Assembly (NCBI RefSeq): GCF_008831285.2
Contig: NC_045143.1
Location: 8,443,503-8,507,502 of the forward strand
Direction: 5' to 3'
DNA from: Nymphaea colorata
Lineage: Eukaryota; Streptophyta; Magnoliopsida; Nymphaeales; Nymphaeaceae
Length of the DNA stretch: 64,000 nucleotides
Program-made: the position numbers and the translations under genes
Notes under the pieces: generated by a model
The model's database searches: none
What the model saw: the letters and a program-made list of their open reading frames with translations, nothing else
What the model was told of the DNA's origin: nothing
Shown: positions 11,085-21,650 of the stretch, piece after piece
Position numbering within the stretch: position 1 is the stretch's first letter
How the letters are laid out: every line of letters starts with the position of its first letter

Positions 11085-11862
11085 TTAAAACATCACCATG
11101 CCTTGCAATAAACTCCTTTCTATCCATGGTTGAAGACATGCAAATCCCTTATGGCAAGTCGCATAAATAACAAATAGCCCAGATTTGGCAAGTTTGGACT
11201 CATTATATGGCAATAAGAGAGGATAACATACACAGCCAAAAACATTCAGATTTGAGTAATCATATAGTGATTTAAAAAGAAGATCATAAGGGGACTTGTT
11301 ATCCAAATTGGGTGATGGCAAGTGATTAATGGGAAATGTTGCAGTTTTGAAAGCATCAACCCATTAATTTTTACTCAAATTGACATGAAACATCGTGCTA
11401 AGCCCATTCTCTATCACATGACGATGTTTTTCATTTTGTTAGAGTGTAAGGTCAAGAGATCCATCTTAGAATTTCTTTTTCATTGAGAAAATTCGAAAAC
11501 TCCTGGCTTACAAATTCGCCTCCTCCATTACAATGAAAATTTTTTACTATAAAATCAATTTGCTTTTCAGCAATATTAAAGAAGTTTTTGAATCTCTTAA
11601 ATATATCTGAATTCTTTTAGAGAGGAAATAACCAAGTGAACCATGAGTAATCATCAGCAATCCATAAGTAACAATTAAATCCATCGTGTGAGAGAAAATG
11701 AGCTGGTCCCCATGAATCTGCATGAATCAATTCCAATAGATGAGATGCTCTAAGATCAAATAAATCAAATGGTAATTTATGCATCTTAGTCATCACACAA
11801 CTAGAACAAAAAACATCACCACAAATCAATTGACTACAATTTGAAAGAGTATTCTTAAACAT
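11085..11862 (-). pseudogene. copia A integrase remnant
   Basis: Two open pieces are recognisable. Minus 11617-11862 holds the CxxC of the zinc-binding region, K-x-HKLPF, and the start of the catalytic core: LELIHADSWGPA, then a DDYSWFTWLFPL block. Minus 11085-11321 holds the SPYDLLF and VFGCVCYPLL motifs that follow the core. The stretch between them (about 11330-11610) is frameshifted. This region lies upstream of RT, which is the copia order. Confidence 0.82.
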
Positions 11863-12181
11863 AAAATCTAGAACTCTATGTCAACGGTGAACAAGTCTAT
11901 AGTGCCACAACTGGTTTATTGGGATGTGTTTAGCGATATCGGCTGAATCATTGTTGATGCCTAACCTCCTACTGAATTTTGTCTAGCAATTTTGTCTGCA
12001 AATCCTTAACTACAAAACCATGAGAAGTAAACTCAAATTTACAGTGGTTGTCAGCAGTAAACTTTGAAACTGAAATCAAATTCTTTGAAATTTTTGGAAC
12101 ATGTAGCACATGTTTCAAGTGAACATCATGTTGAGGTGAAAAGAAAGTCATATTACTAGATCTAGTTATTGATATCCAGTT

Positions 12182-12379
12182 CTACTGGGGACCATTGACC
12201 GAGCTCGATCTATCTAGTTTCTTGTGATCTGTCATAGAGGGAGGGTCAAAGCTCACATGGTGGGATGCAACCGTGTCTGAGTACCACGAATCATATTTGT
12301 CCATCACTAATGCTACAAAGGCCTTTCTATGCCATAACAAGTCTTCGCCTTGTGTTTCCTTTGGCCACAAAACTGTCAT
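12182..12379 (-). pseudogene. copia A protease remnant
   Basis: A WYSDTVASHHV motif lies near 12255-12290 on the minus strand. In copia aspartic proteases this position is W-x-x-D-T/S-G-A-S/T-x-H. The catalytic DTG has become DTV here, which should abolish activity. The piece sits between the gag zinc knuckle and the integrase, as expected. Confidence 0.75.
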
Positions 12380-13254
12380 GTAATGCCCTTAGTGCTGCCA
12401 AATGAGCTATTGTTATTATTATGGTTAGATCCATTTGATCTTTGTACAGATCGTCCCTCATTGCCATGATCTCGGCCTCTATTATTATAACCTTGCCCAC
12501 AACCTCTTTCGGATAGGAACGCAATAGGTGAGTTTTCAAAACATTGAGGGCTCTTGGGATAGAGCATATCAAGACGCTTCTCATGATTCAAAAGCATATC
12601 ATATATTTCAGCAAATTGTGGTAGTTGTTTTGAGAGTGTCACAGCAGTAATAAATCTCACATATTTAGATGATAGACTATTCAACGTGCGAAGAACAAGA
12701 TTATCATTTGACACATTCTCTTTAATAGAACTTACAAAATCAGTAATCAACTTAACTTCACAAAGACAGTCAAGCATAGATTTGTCACCTTTTTTTTACT
12801 TGCATCAGATCATTCTAAAGTTGAAGGATTCTTAAACTTGATGCAGCTCCAAACGACTTCTCTAAAGAAGCCCAGGCAGTAAGAGCAGTGGTGTAACGGA
12901 TGAGCTACCCTAAAATTCCTTTAGATATTGTTGCTTTTATCCAACTCAAAGTGAGTTGATTAGCTCTGTTCCAGACATTATATTCTGAATTAAGAACTGA
13001 TTTTCCACTTTTTGAAATAATTGTGGAGGGAACTTGAGAACTGCCATCACATACTTGATCAGATCTTGATTGATCATGGCAAACTCCAACTGCGATCTCC
13101 ATAAAAGATAGTTATTGTTATCTAGCTTCATAGAGACTAAGCTAGAAAAATCGTTCCACTGGGTCGCTGAATTTGAAACGACAATATTGGATAGATTGAA
13201 AGATGAGGAAGTCATGGATGTGTGGTACCAATCGAAAACAAAGAACTCAAACAA
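12376..13254 (-). pseudogene. copia A gag remnant
   Basis: The minus strand encodes a copia Gag in pieces. The N-terminal piece (12946-13254) has the LDNNNYLLWRSQLE motif typical of plant copia Gag N-termini. The second piece (12376-12777) carries a LCEVKLITDFVSS-like segment, then an HEKRL motif and an Asn/Gly-rich tail. A frameshift separates them near 12.8-12.95 kb. Around 12330-12385 there is a CCHC zinc knuckle (C-x4-H-x4-C visible) whose first Cys codon has become TGA. Gag would form the virus-like particle, but this copy cannot be functional. Confidence 0.8.
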
Positions 13255-13277
13255 AGATGATAATAAAACCCCTAGGT

Positions 13278-13290
13278 GGCTCTAATACCA
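13278..13290 (-). other. Primer binding site of copia A (tRNA-iMet type)
   Basis: The minus strand reads TGGTATTAGAGCC directly after the LTR end CTTTCA. The canonical plant tRNA-iMet primer site is TGGTATCAGAGC, so there is one C-to-T change. This fixes the element's orientation and the end of its 5' LTR. Confidence 0.85.
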
Positions 13291-13303
13291 TGAAAGTGCA
13301 AAC

Positions 13304-13368
<65 letters not shown>

Positions 13369-13586
13369 CTTTTATGTGGTTTGGCTGACACAATGCATAC
13401 ATCCACGAGATTATTCTCTCAACCGACTTGCTCAATCGGTTGAATGAGTTTCCTTATATAATTTGTTGATATAGTTGTGAGGATCATCTAATCCTTGATT
13501 CGAGTTACAAAATTCTTGACTTGAAGGAAATGCTATTTACATGGATAACGCTCAACTTGATTCTCTTTGAATTTGTTAAATGAACA
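13291..13586 (-). repeat. 5' LTR of copia A
   Basis: This is the partner of the LTR at 1585-1838. It matches along its length except for a long GA tract (13305-13368) where the other LTR has only a short AGAGAG. The inner edge is fixed by the primer site at 13278-13290. The outer edge is uncertain, between 13580 and 13586. Confidence 0.8.
13305..13368. repeat. (GA)n microsatellite inside copia A 5' LTR
   Basis: About 64 bp of AG repeat has one AAAG interruption near 13351. The homologous place in the other LTR (about 1600) has only AGAGAG, so the tract expanded in one LTR after insertion. Confidence 0.95.
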
Positions 13587-13934
13587 TAAAAAGGTGCATG
13601 ATAACCCTGGGTGTGGCTAGAGTCTAGAATGAATGTCCATCATATTCATATCTATCAAACGATTAAGGTTGTGTCCAACAAAATCACGTTCCTGAGTTCA
13701 TTCTCGGAAGTCCAGATTAGGATGAATTTGATCATGTGGAATCACCTTTTTGTTAATGGCCTGCCTAACCTCAAAAGCACACTGTGGAATGCATGTTTAA
13801 TTTTGCTTTTGGTGCTTTTAAGTCTTGTGGTTTGCTTGACGTTCCTGTATTCTGCTCTTAATTTGTTGCACCGTTTTTTTTTTGTATTAATGAAAGCTCA
13901 CGAGAAGCTTATCATCCCCGCAGGCCTTGTACAC

Positions 13935-13965
<31 letters not shown>

Positions 13966-16914
13966 TCATTTTAGCCTCCATGGGAAAAGTGATAGTTAAC
14001 GTCTACAGATCACGAGAGTAAGTGGATTTTTGAAGAGGATAAAAAGGAAACAATTGGCCTGCAGGTTGCAACCCACGCTATATTCTACCACGTTCTCGAA
14101 CGGCTTGTCGACTTAAAAGAGAATATGTGGACATGGGCTTAACAGGTTTCATGAGTTTTCTCACTGATTGAGTGCATGAAGCTGATACGTATCGGTCTGC
14201 ATTTTTTTTTTTTTTGCGTTTTATTCTAAAAAAAAACAATTCCGAGCTTGCTTTGGCCCCAAATGTCTCTCATTCCTTTGAATCTCGGGCTGTATGGAGA
14301 CTTAATATACTATATACTTTTTAACTTAAATGTTGTGATCTCATGTTTAACCGTTCAAGAGAAGTGGTACCTACAAAATTGGGACAGGTAACGTGTTTTA
14401 ATAGCTTATATATCTGCATGTCCGACTAACTATGATACGCTCCAAAATCTATTCAAATTCATTTATAAAATTTTTATAAAAAAGGTATAAAAAAAATAGA
14501 TTTGTGCTTCACCCTGTATCGTGTTTGAAAAAGAGCCGATACGTTGATACTTGTTACTGGTTTAACCTGGTAAAACCACAGGAATTTGGTGGTAACTGGT
14601 AAGCCGCGGACCAGTGGGCGCCCACTTGATGAAGAGAAGCCACATCCACATGAAGCCCGCACCGCATATATCCACATGGGCTCAGCCCTCGTGCCTTCAA
14701 CGTGCACTGCATCTCAAGATCTTTCACTTTTTCAAATGGAGAAACGTCCGTGGCGCGTGGCCCTTCCCTTTTGGAGAGAACCTAGCCTGCCCCTATATAT
14801 CTTATTTATCTTTCTTGCTTTCTTCCTTGCTTTCTGTCTTTTCTTTTGATTTTCTTGTTTTTTTTTTTTGTTTACTCGATGGTCTCTGTTTGCAAAATGG
14901 TGATCTTTGGCATTAGTTTTTTTTATTTTTCTTTTGGGCTAATCTTACAAAGAAATCGTAATCAACTGTCTCCACACTCTTAACTGCGGCGGTCAGCTGA
15001 AGATGATGTATATTTCTATTTCTATAAAAGGTCCAATTTGCAATTAACGATTTGTAGCTCTTTGGGCCCCAAAAACCAATTGGGTAGAGAGAGAGAGAGA
15101 TAGCCGACAAATGGAAATCCTGCTAAAAACATAAAAACAAGTTCTAATGATAAGATACCACCAAACAACAAGAACACAAGAAAAGAAAAGGGACATAAAA
15201 GAAAAATTAGCAAACAAAACAAGAACAAAAATCAACAAGAACAATACTCAAAACAGCATAAATGCAAGAGAAAGAGAGAGAGGAAGGAACTTTTCGTATT
15301 CCATCACGTTACATTACGTTCTTCTAATAAGAAATTAGGAAGGGGAGAGAGGGAAGGTCATGTTCAACTGGATATGGGTAGTGCGAGGACATAATGTCTA
15401 GGGTTTTGCTTCAATTCTAGTACCAATTACAGTTTTAAAACTCGAGTTGTTGAATCGAATAATCGGGGAGACCGTCGATTGTTAAACGGTCAAATACACT
15501 TAAAAACTATTCTTGGGAAAATAAATGGGAAAGATGTAGAAAAGTTAGAAAATTGTATTAATTCAATAAAAACTTTGCCGGCAACAAACCAAGAACCAAG
15601 ATCTTGCAAGCAGCAAAGGGACACATAAATATAGCAGAATGACAAATTTGATCTACGACAGTCCCTTGCATTTGAAAACAATTGCATGACGCTACTAGGA
15701 TGATCAAAATGTGGTTCCTCAGTTTATTTCATAAGTAAATAAGATTTGAATAGCTTAAAGTGTATGAGAAGGAAAATCAAGCTAAAATGTCAATGATCCT
15801 TGAAGGGGTTGGCCCAACGAGTGTGGAAGGCATCGGTAAGAAGTCAATTTATGTCTCTAGTTTTTGTGACGTCAACTCCATGTACTGCAAAAAAAAGAAT
15901 AATGAAAACACTGAAAGTAGACTTGATACCTTGGAACATGTGAGGTCCGGCCTCAATCTACCATATGCATTAAGACTTAATAACTTTGACGCACATGATG
16001 TTGCAGTTTAATATTAACAAATGGTGTTGGATATATCCACATTAATTTCGTATTGTAAGAAACTGTTTCTTTTATACACATACACACATATGTATATGTA
16101 ATTTAATATTGAAGAAAACCAACCTCTTATATACACATACATACATTTGTATATGTAAAAGGATCTCTGAACACTGCTTCAAAAGCACAGAAAGAATAAA
16201 ATAAAAAACTGCCCTTCGCTTTGTAGGACTTTTTCTGTCATTAAAATTATTAAATGGTTTGCAGATATTTTCATTACCATGTTCACTTATTAATTGAAGT
16301 GCGTCAGCTGTTCTCTGTTGATATTTTTGTGATAAATTGCCCTGTCAATTTCAGAACAAGTCACCATCATGCTTGCAAACCCAAATTTGGTAACCCAACT
16401 CTTGTCCTTTCCAAAACAACTTCTAGGCCCTACCCATCACCCGCATAATTATCAGGGAAGATATCTTTCCTTTTCAATCTGCCCGTCGCCATTTCTACCT
16501 CTTTCTTTAGTTCACCACTGTACCTTATAAATTCAAACCACCCTTGGACATCCGTTAACTAATTCATGTTCAATTGGAGCCCCATAACTGCAAGCCAAAA
16601 CTTCACAGAAGGCCTTCAACTTCCGTCCTCCGAACCCATGGTAACAACTCTCTCCTTCCTCGCCCCCACCGGAATGGCAAAGGGAATTTGTTTACTCTTC
16701 AAATTTTTTAATTCTCTTTTAATTTATGATTTTGCTCCGAGGGGGTAATGTAGCTTACTAGATTGGTAGACGGGCAAAAGCCCGATCGTTAGTATGATTT
16801 TCGTAGAGTGTTACTCCTCTAAACTACAAAACAGTGTCTAGTGCTACTTTCCAGTTAGTGCTGCTCTCTTAAAACAGCTCCAAACCAGAGGAAGAAAAAA
16901 AAGGAAAAAAGTCT
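13587..16914. other. Intergenic, no gene recognised
   Basis: This AT-rich DNA has scattered poly-T runs (14200s, 14860s), a GA patch at about 13938-13968 and another near 15086-15100. Short ORFs on both strands are low-complexity or lack any recognisable motif. A locally GC-richer patch lies at about 14590-14780. Confidence 0.5.
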
Positions 16915-17244
16915 TCAGCCTCTTTGGAGTATCTCACTACTTAGTTTCCTCCTCCTACATTTCTTTTGAACTAGAGCTACATATTCTTTGATAACCATAA
17001 GCACATGACCACCAACAGCAAACCAAAACCATGCTGGTACAATTCTGTCCATAAAAATCTTAGCCTTTCGTATAGTTAGCCATGAGTCTTCTTCAAAAAA
17101 GTAAGGTACCCAATAATTTATACTACATAAGATGTTCATAAGTCTGTCATTTTCTGCTCCTAGCTTCTCATTCTGTTTTTTCAGGACTGTACAGTCTATA
17201 CTGGATAAGATTAACTCAATAAGCAAACATCTAGAGACGTACAT
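16915..17244 (-). CDS. Unrecognised 109-aa ORF
   Basis: This ORF starts at a true ATG and is 109 codons long. Residues about 22-40 (LKKQNEKLGAENDRLMNIL) look like a short coiled-coil with heptad-like leucines. A hydrophobic stretch follows at about 70-86 (VPAWFWFAVGGHVLMVI), then a Lys/Arg-rich end. I recognise no family. It starts 105 bp upstream of the DUF1677 start in the opposite direction. It may be a remnant exon or a chance ORF. Confidence 0.18.
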   Translation of the reverse strand: MYVSRCLLIELILSSIDCTVLKKQNEKLGAENDRLMNILCSINYWVPYFFEEDSWLTIRKAKIFMDRIVPAWFWFAVGGHVLMVIKEYVALVQKKCRRRKLSSEILQRG

Positions 17245-17349
17245 ATGTCTTTATAATATGCTTATCCACCAAGAGAAGTTAAGCATACCAATAGTCTTTG
17301 ACAACTTTATGTGTCCTTTCAGCAGATTAAACCAGCTACAGAAAGCGTG

Positions 17350-17835
17350 ATGCAGAGGTGCACATCTGACGTTTCTTCAAATCTCAGCCAAAGTCAGAAG
17401 GAACTCAAGCTGGGCACCATCAATGAAGTGGAGCGAGCAGAGTGCGAGTGCTGCGGCATGATCGAGGAATACACCGTTGGCTACGTGGAGAAGGTGAGGG
17501 GCTTCCATGGCGGCAATTGGGTATGTGGGATATGCTCCGCAGATGTGAAGGAGCAGCTGGCCAAGGACCCCAGGGGAGACATGGAGGAAGCGCTAAGCTC
17601 CCACATGGCAGAGTGCAGGAAGTTTAACGGCACCACGAGGGTTAACCCTAAGCTCTCCTTGGCTGCCGCCATGAGAGACATCGCTAGAAGGTGCAGGGAC
17701 GGCGCAGAAGCTCGCAGCGGAAGCAAGATTGCCCGAAGCAGCAGCTGCAACCCACGAATCAATACCGGGAGAGAGACGAAGGTCCGGCCTATAAAACTGT
17801 GGGCAGATATACCTCGCGACGGGCCGAGTACGTAG
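17350..17835 (+). CDS. DUF1677 family protein (161 aa)
   Basis: This intact single-exon ORF encodes 161 aa. Its signature matches the plant DUF1677 family: a CxCCG motif at residues 32-36 followed by EE and T (normally EECT, here EEYT, with Tyr at 41 in place of the usual Cys). Next comes an aromatic/basic stretch, then WVCGIC (57-62) and a VKEQ segment, which matches the family's WVCGLCAEAVKEE. An EEAL-x2-HM-x2-C motif follows (about 83-93). The basic, Ser-rich tail is typical. The paired Cys motifs could bind a metal, but this is inference and the family has no firm biochemical role. I chose the ATG at 17350. The frame is open a little further upstream only from GTG, and CCTTTCAG at 17315-17322 could be an acceptor for a 5'-UTR intron. 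The GC-rich coding block stands out from the AT-rich flanks. Complete and probably functional. Confidence 0.85.
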   Translation: MQRCTSDVSSNLSQSQKELKLGTINEVERAECECCGMIEEYTVGYVEKVRGFHGGNWVCGICSADVKEQLAKDPRGDMEEALSSHMAECRKFNGTTRVNPKLSLAAAMRDIARRCRDGAEARSGSKIARSSSCNPRINTGRETKVRPIKLWADIPRDGPST

Positions 17836-20800
17836 AGAAGAAGAAGCAAGACAAGTCCTCGCCTCTTTGGGGGTTCGAGGTTGTGCTAGTTTCTTTTAAC
17901 TCCAGTACTCAATGTGGTTGGGGTTCGTGTTTGAATCCGCAGTAATTCGATGACAACACTTGCCATTTTCAATTCAGGTGAAGAGGTGAGGGTTGTAAAT
18001 TTATTATATAAAATATATTTTTACTTTATGATTTATGTTTGAATGATGAATCGGCCGATCCTCTTTTTCTTAGGCAGACTTTCTGAGAGTGCATCTATTT
18101 TCCCCAAGCAAATTAATAATGAGTCCGAAAACTGTTAGATACGCCGGAAGCGAACAGGGAGAGGAAGTTATGTGAGTTGGGGGCATTTGTGCAGTAACAG
18201 AGGGGAGGTTATTTTTAAAATTTATTAAAAGGAAATGACTTTTTATCGTTTTTTTATTTTTTTTTATTTTCAATTTTGTTTTTACAAAAGGTTTTTTTCA
18301 ATGTGAATCAAGGGTATTTTAGTCATTAACCAGAAAAGGGCTTGGCGCTTCTTGGAAGTATTTCCTTCTAAAACCTCAATGAGTGACAACTTTCCCTGCA
18401 TGGGTGCATCAAGTATAGCAACATGCAGGACCCATTATAAAGCACTCTTAGTTTAACTTTTTTTTTTACCACAAAGTAGCATCATATATACCTTCTTCCT
18501 TTTATATAAGATTTAACTTTCATGGTTAACATTAGTTTCGCCTTTTTAATTTATCTGTCCGTATCATTAACAATGAAACACATCCTTCACTTATGTTAAT
18601 GATATTTTTTCACCGATGACAGTGTTGTGTCGTCCTACCAAACTAATTAGAAGGCATTTTCGAAAGGTCTCAATTGAAGGTGTAGTTAATATGGATGAAG
18701 ACCGAACGCAGCTAATTAATTAAACTTTCTTATGATGTTTTCCTCATAATGCTTGGTGATCGGCCTTATCTCGAGTTTTTTTCTCTCGCTGCAAGTGGGA
18801 AGGGGATGATTCTCAATAAACGAAAATGATTTTAAATAATACTTTAAATCTGAAAAGTTTTCAAAATTTTTATTTGTTTTCACAAGAAGTGTGCGGTGGA
18901 AAAACAGGTTAGTTACCAAATGCCAGCCGAAAGATGAAATCCGATTGCCCAATTTCCTTTTCGCCCAAAAGTTTCTTAGGCCATTTAGTAGAATGGAGGA
19001 TATAGCATGGTCCCCAAAAATATGTATCACCGGAATCACCTCTCATGGTCGGCGTTCATTATGGCATGACATATAAAGGCTTGCAGCAATAAGAATGTCG
19101 AATGTTCGGACGCAATCTTCATCATTTTTTACTTGATTAGATTCAGATCCGAATTTGGATTTGGATTCAGAAAATATTTTTCAAAAGTAAAATCATGTGT
19201 AACATTTTTATCCGTACCCAGTTGGATATCGATCGAATTCCACCACATTTGATTATGAAACTGCACAGTACCGAAACCAAGTCAGGTTAAGAATTCAATT
19301 CCCACTTATCTTGTAGGAATAAGGTTCAAATCTCTCCATCTGTTAGGTTGCCTTAGCTGCATACATCACGGCACTTTCACACAGATAATAAATGGCTGCG
19401 TTGTGATCTTATCTTGAGCTATCAGTAATTTTGTCGCTCCATGAACGCATTATCATTGTCTCACCTGTGCTACTAGAGCCTTTGGGAAAGTATGAATAGG
19501 AGAGCATTCATGATGGGGTGTGCTCTTTGCTTTTTTATGGTTATTAAATATTTTCAATTGACTGGCATCTCATAGGTTTATGTCATATAACTGAACTCAA
19601 GTTCACTCAAATTGCTACACCCCTGCTAATCCAATTGACCATGGGACAGTCACTCGGATCTCATAGGGTTGTATATAACTGAACTCAAGTTCACCCATAT
19701 TTCAATACTAAATTAATGTTTCAAAAAATGAACTCTATGGAGCATATGCCCCACAGAGACCTCGATTGCCTACATCCTTGCTTACTGTAAAGTGCTTTCA
19801 GCAGTTATCTGCTCGCACTTGGCTTCCAGCATTTACCATGAGTACAACAACTGGGTACCAAATCCAGCTGCTAGTTAAACAGCTTCCAAATCGAACAGTT
19901 AGTCAGATGCCATATCCAAACCATTTACATGTTGATATTGCAGCGGCACCCAAACTGATTCTTTAGTTTTATTCATTTTTCCTCCAGTCGACGGAATTAA
20001 TGGATTAATTGTGATTTCTCGAGTTTGGACTATTGAAGATGAAGGCCATCGGAAACGAAACATGCTCACAGTATACGCAAACGAGATCTAAGATTTGATG
20101 TTGTCCATAAACTTACTAATGGGGTAGGTTCTTGCAGATTCTAGAGACAGAAAGCTGCTTGCCGACGACGCCCTTCCCTCGTTTGACGCAGGTGATAATC
20201 GTGGTGGATGGCAAAAAGGAAGGCCAAACTCACATGCCTACAGCAACTACACATTCAGTGTAGTTGGTCTATATATATGTAGTTATCTAGAGGATGCACC
20301 TCCTAGCCTCATGCAAAAAGGCACCCTAGGACTATTGAGAATCATGCTCCACCTACATCTTTTTGGAGAACAAAAGTGTATGTGCATATCCAACAGGCCC
20401 GCCAGAGCTAGGAAATTATGGTTAAAGAGTATTAGGTATGAAGTTTTTAATTTTTAAAGGGCACAAATATATAAATGAATAAATTTTTCCTAAAATATTG
20501 ATTATGAAAAGAAGAGTTTGTTCTGGGTATGTGTAGGCAATTGGCGGCATGGTGCTCACACCTGCATCTGCTCCTGATGTCCAGGAGTAAACGTACTTGG
20601 AAGATCTGTACTTTGGTCTTCCTTTTCCTCCTTGATTTTCTTTTTAGGTTATTCATCTTTTGAACTTCTACATAATATGTGGATAAGAAACATTCCCAGC
20701 TTAATTTTCCTCATAATTTTCCTGAAATATGCGCATTAAAAAAGCAAAAAAAAAATCTAAACATCAATTTTTGGTTCGTCTAGTTAATATGCGCAGATCA

Positions 20801-21450
20801 TGTTGCCACTGAGAAAACAATATTCTAAGGGAACTGCTAGTTAACGTGCAGTTTTTTTAGTTTCTTTAATATGAATGAATATATTACAAGAGTGAATGCT
20901 CAGTGTATATGCACTTAAGCTCGATCGGTAGAGCTTGTTATGAAACCGAACGTAACGTAGTAATGGGTTTCCTGCAAATTAAGTGCCTCAATAGGGTGCT
21001 GACCTGAACATATTTTAACCGGCCTAAGAGAAGGGGTTTGATCTGATGAATGCCATGAGCAGGAACCCAGCTAGCGAGCAGGCCGTCTGACATGAGACAG
21101 GCGCGGTCCTTTACCTCTCCCGAGAAAGTAGCCCTCACAAGAGATCTGAGTTAAGCACACGCAACTGACAGTTTTGAGTCGTCTGGAGAACTCGGCTGCC
21201 AACTCGAAAGCCCATAGATTTCTGCCTACATAACGTCTACATAGCTTCTTAAGTTTGGGGAATGGTGGTGTCAGAAGCAAGGGAACTTCTCCATCTTTCA
21301 GTCAAATACTTTTTTTACTCCAATCCCACCGTCTCGGGACTCGCGCTTGTGTTTTCTTGAGCCACCAAAATCAACTCGAGGGCCGTTAATGAATCAAATA
21401 TTTAGAAGCAAAATATCAAGAAATTTTTCATTAGATCAATGGTCATGAAG
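17836..21450. other. Intergenic, no gene recognised
   Basis: AT-rich DNA. One local duplication is visible: about 19563-19615 is repeated at about 19650-19705, sharing ATCTCATAGG and ATAACTGAACTCAAGTTCA. I see no coding motif on either strand. Confidence 0.45.
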
Positions 21451-21650
21451 AGAGCGCAGCATAGGTGGACGAGTAGGCAAACCTGCAAAAGGCAACGTTG
21501 TTATTGAACTTTTGTAAGTGCTGTGATCCTAGACTGTAAAAAGATAGATTCATGGTATTCAAGTTTAAGGGTATATTATACCCCACTCACGTTTAAATGC
21601 AACACAGGATTTCCAAGACTGGGAGAATATAGGGTTTTCTGCTCTTTTTG
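21451..21650 (+). mobile_element. tRNA-derived SINE, degraded copy
   Basis: The head AGCGCAGCATAGGTGGACGAGTAGGCAA (split here as AGCGCAGCATAGG and GACGAGTAGGCAA) matches the SINE at about 44311. The two stay alignable for about 200 bp, through GTGCTGTGATCCTAGACTGTAAAAA-like sequence. The polymerase III A box is close to consensus, but the B box is eroded. The 3' end is uncertain. Confidence 0.5.

Larger units (their letters stand above)
1585..13586 (-). mobile_element. Ty1/copia retrotransposon (copia A), interrupted
   Basis: This is a nearly complete but decayed copia element on the minus strand. It runs from a 5' LTR at 13291-13586 through a primer site, gag, protease, integrase, RT and RNase H to a 3' LTR at 1585-1838. 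The gag-protease-integrase-RT order is diagnostic of Ty1/copia. A 7.34-kb gypsy element interrupts it at 3289-10628. Without that insertion and one copy of its target duplication the element is about 4.66 kb, a normal copia size. The LTRs differ at roughly one base in eight by eye, so the element is old. I saw no convincing target duplication for it, and the outer LTR edge is blurred. Confidence 0.88.
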
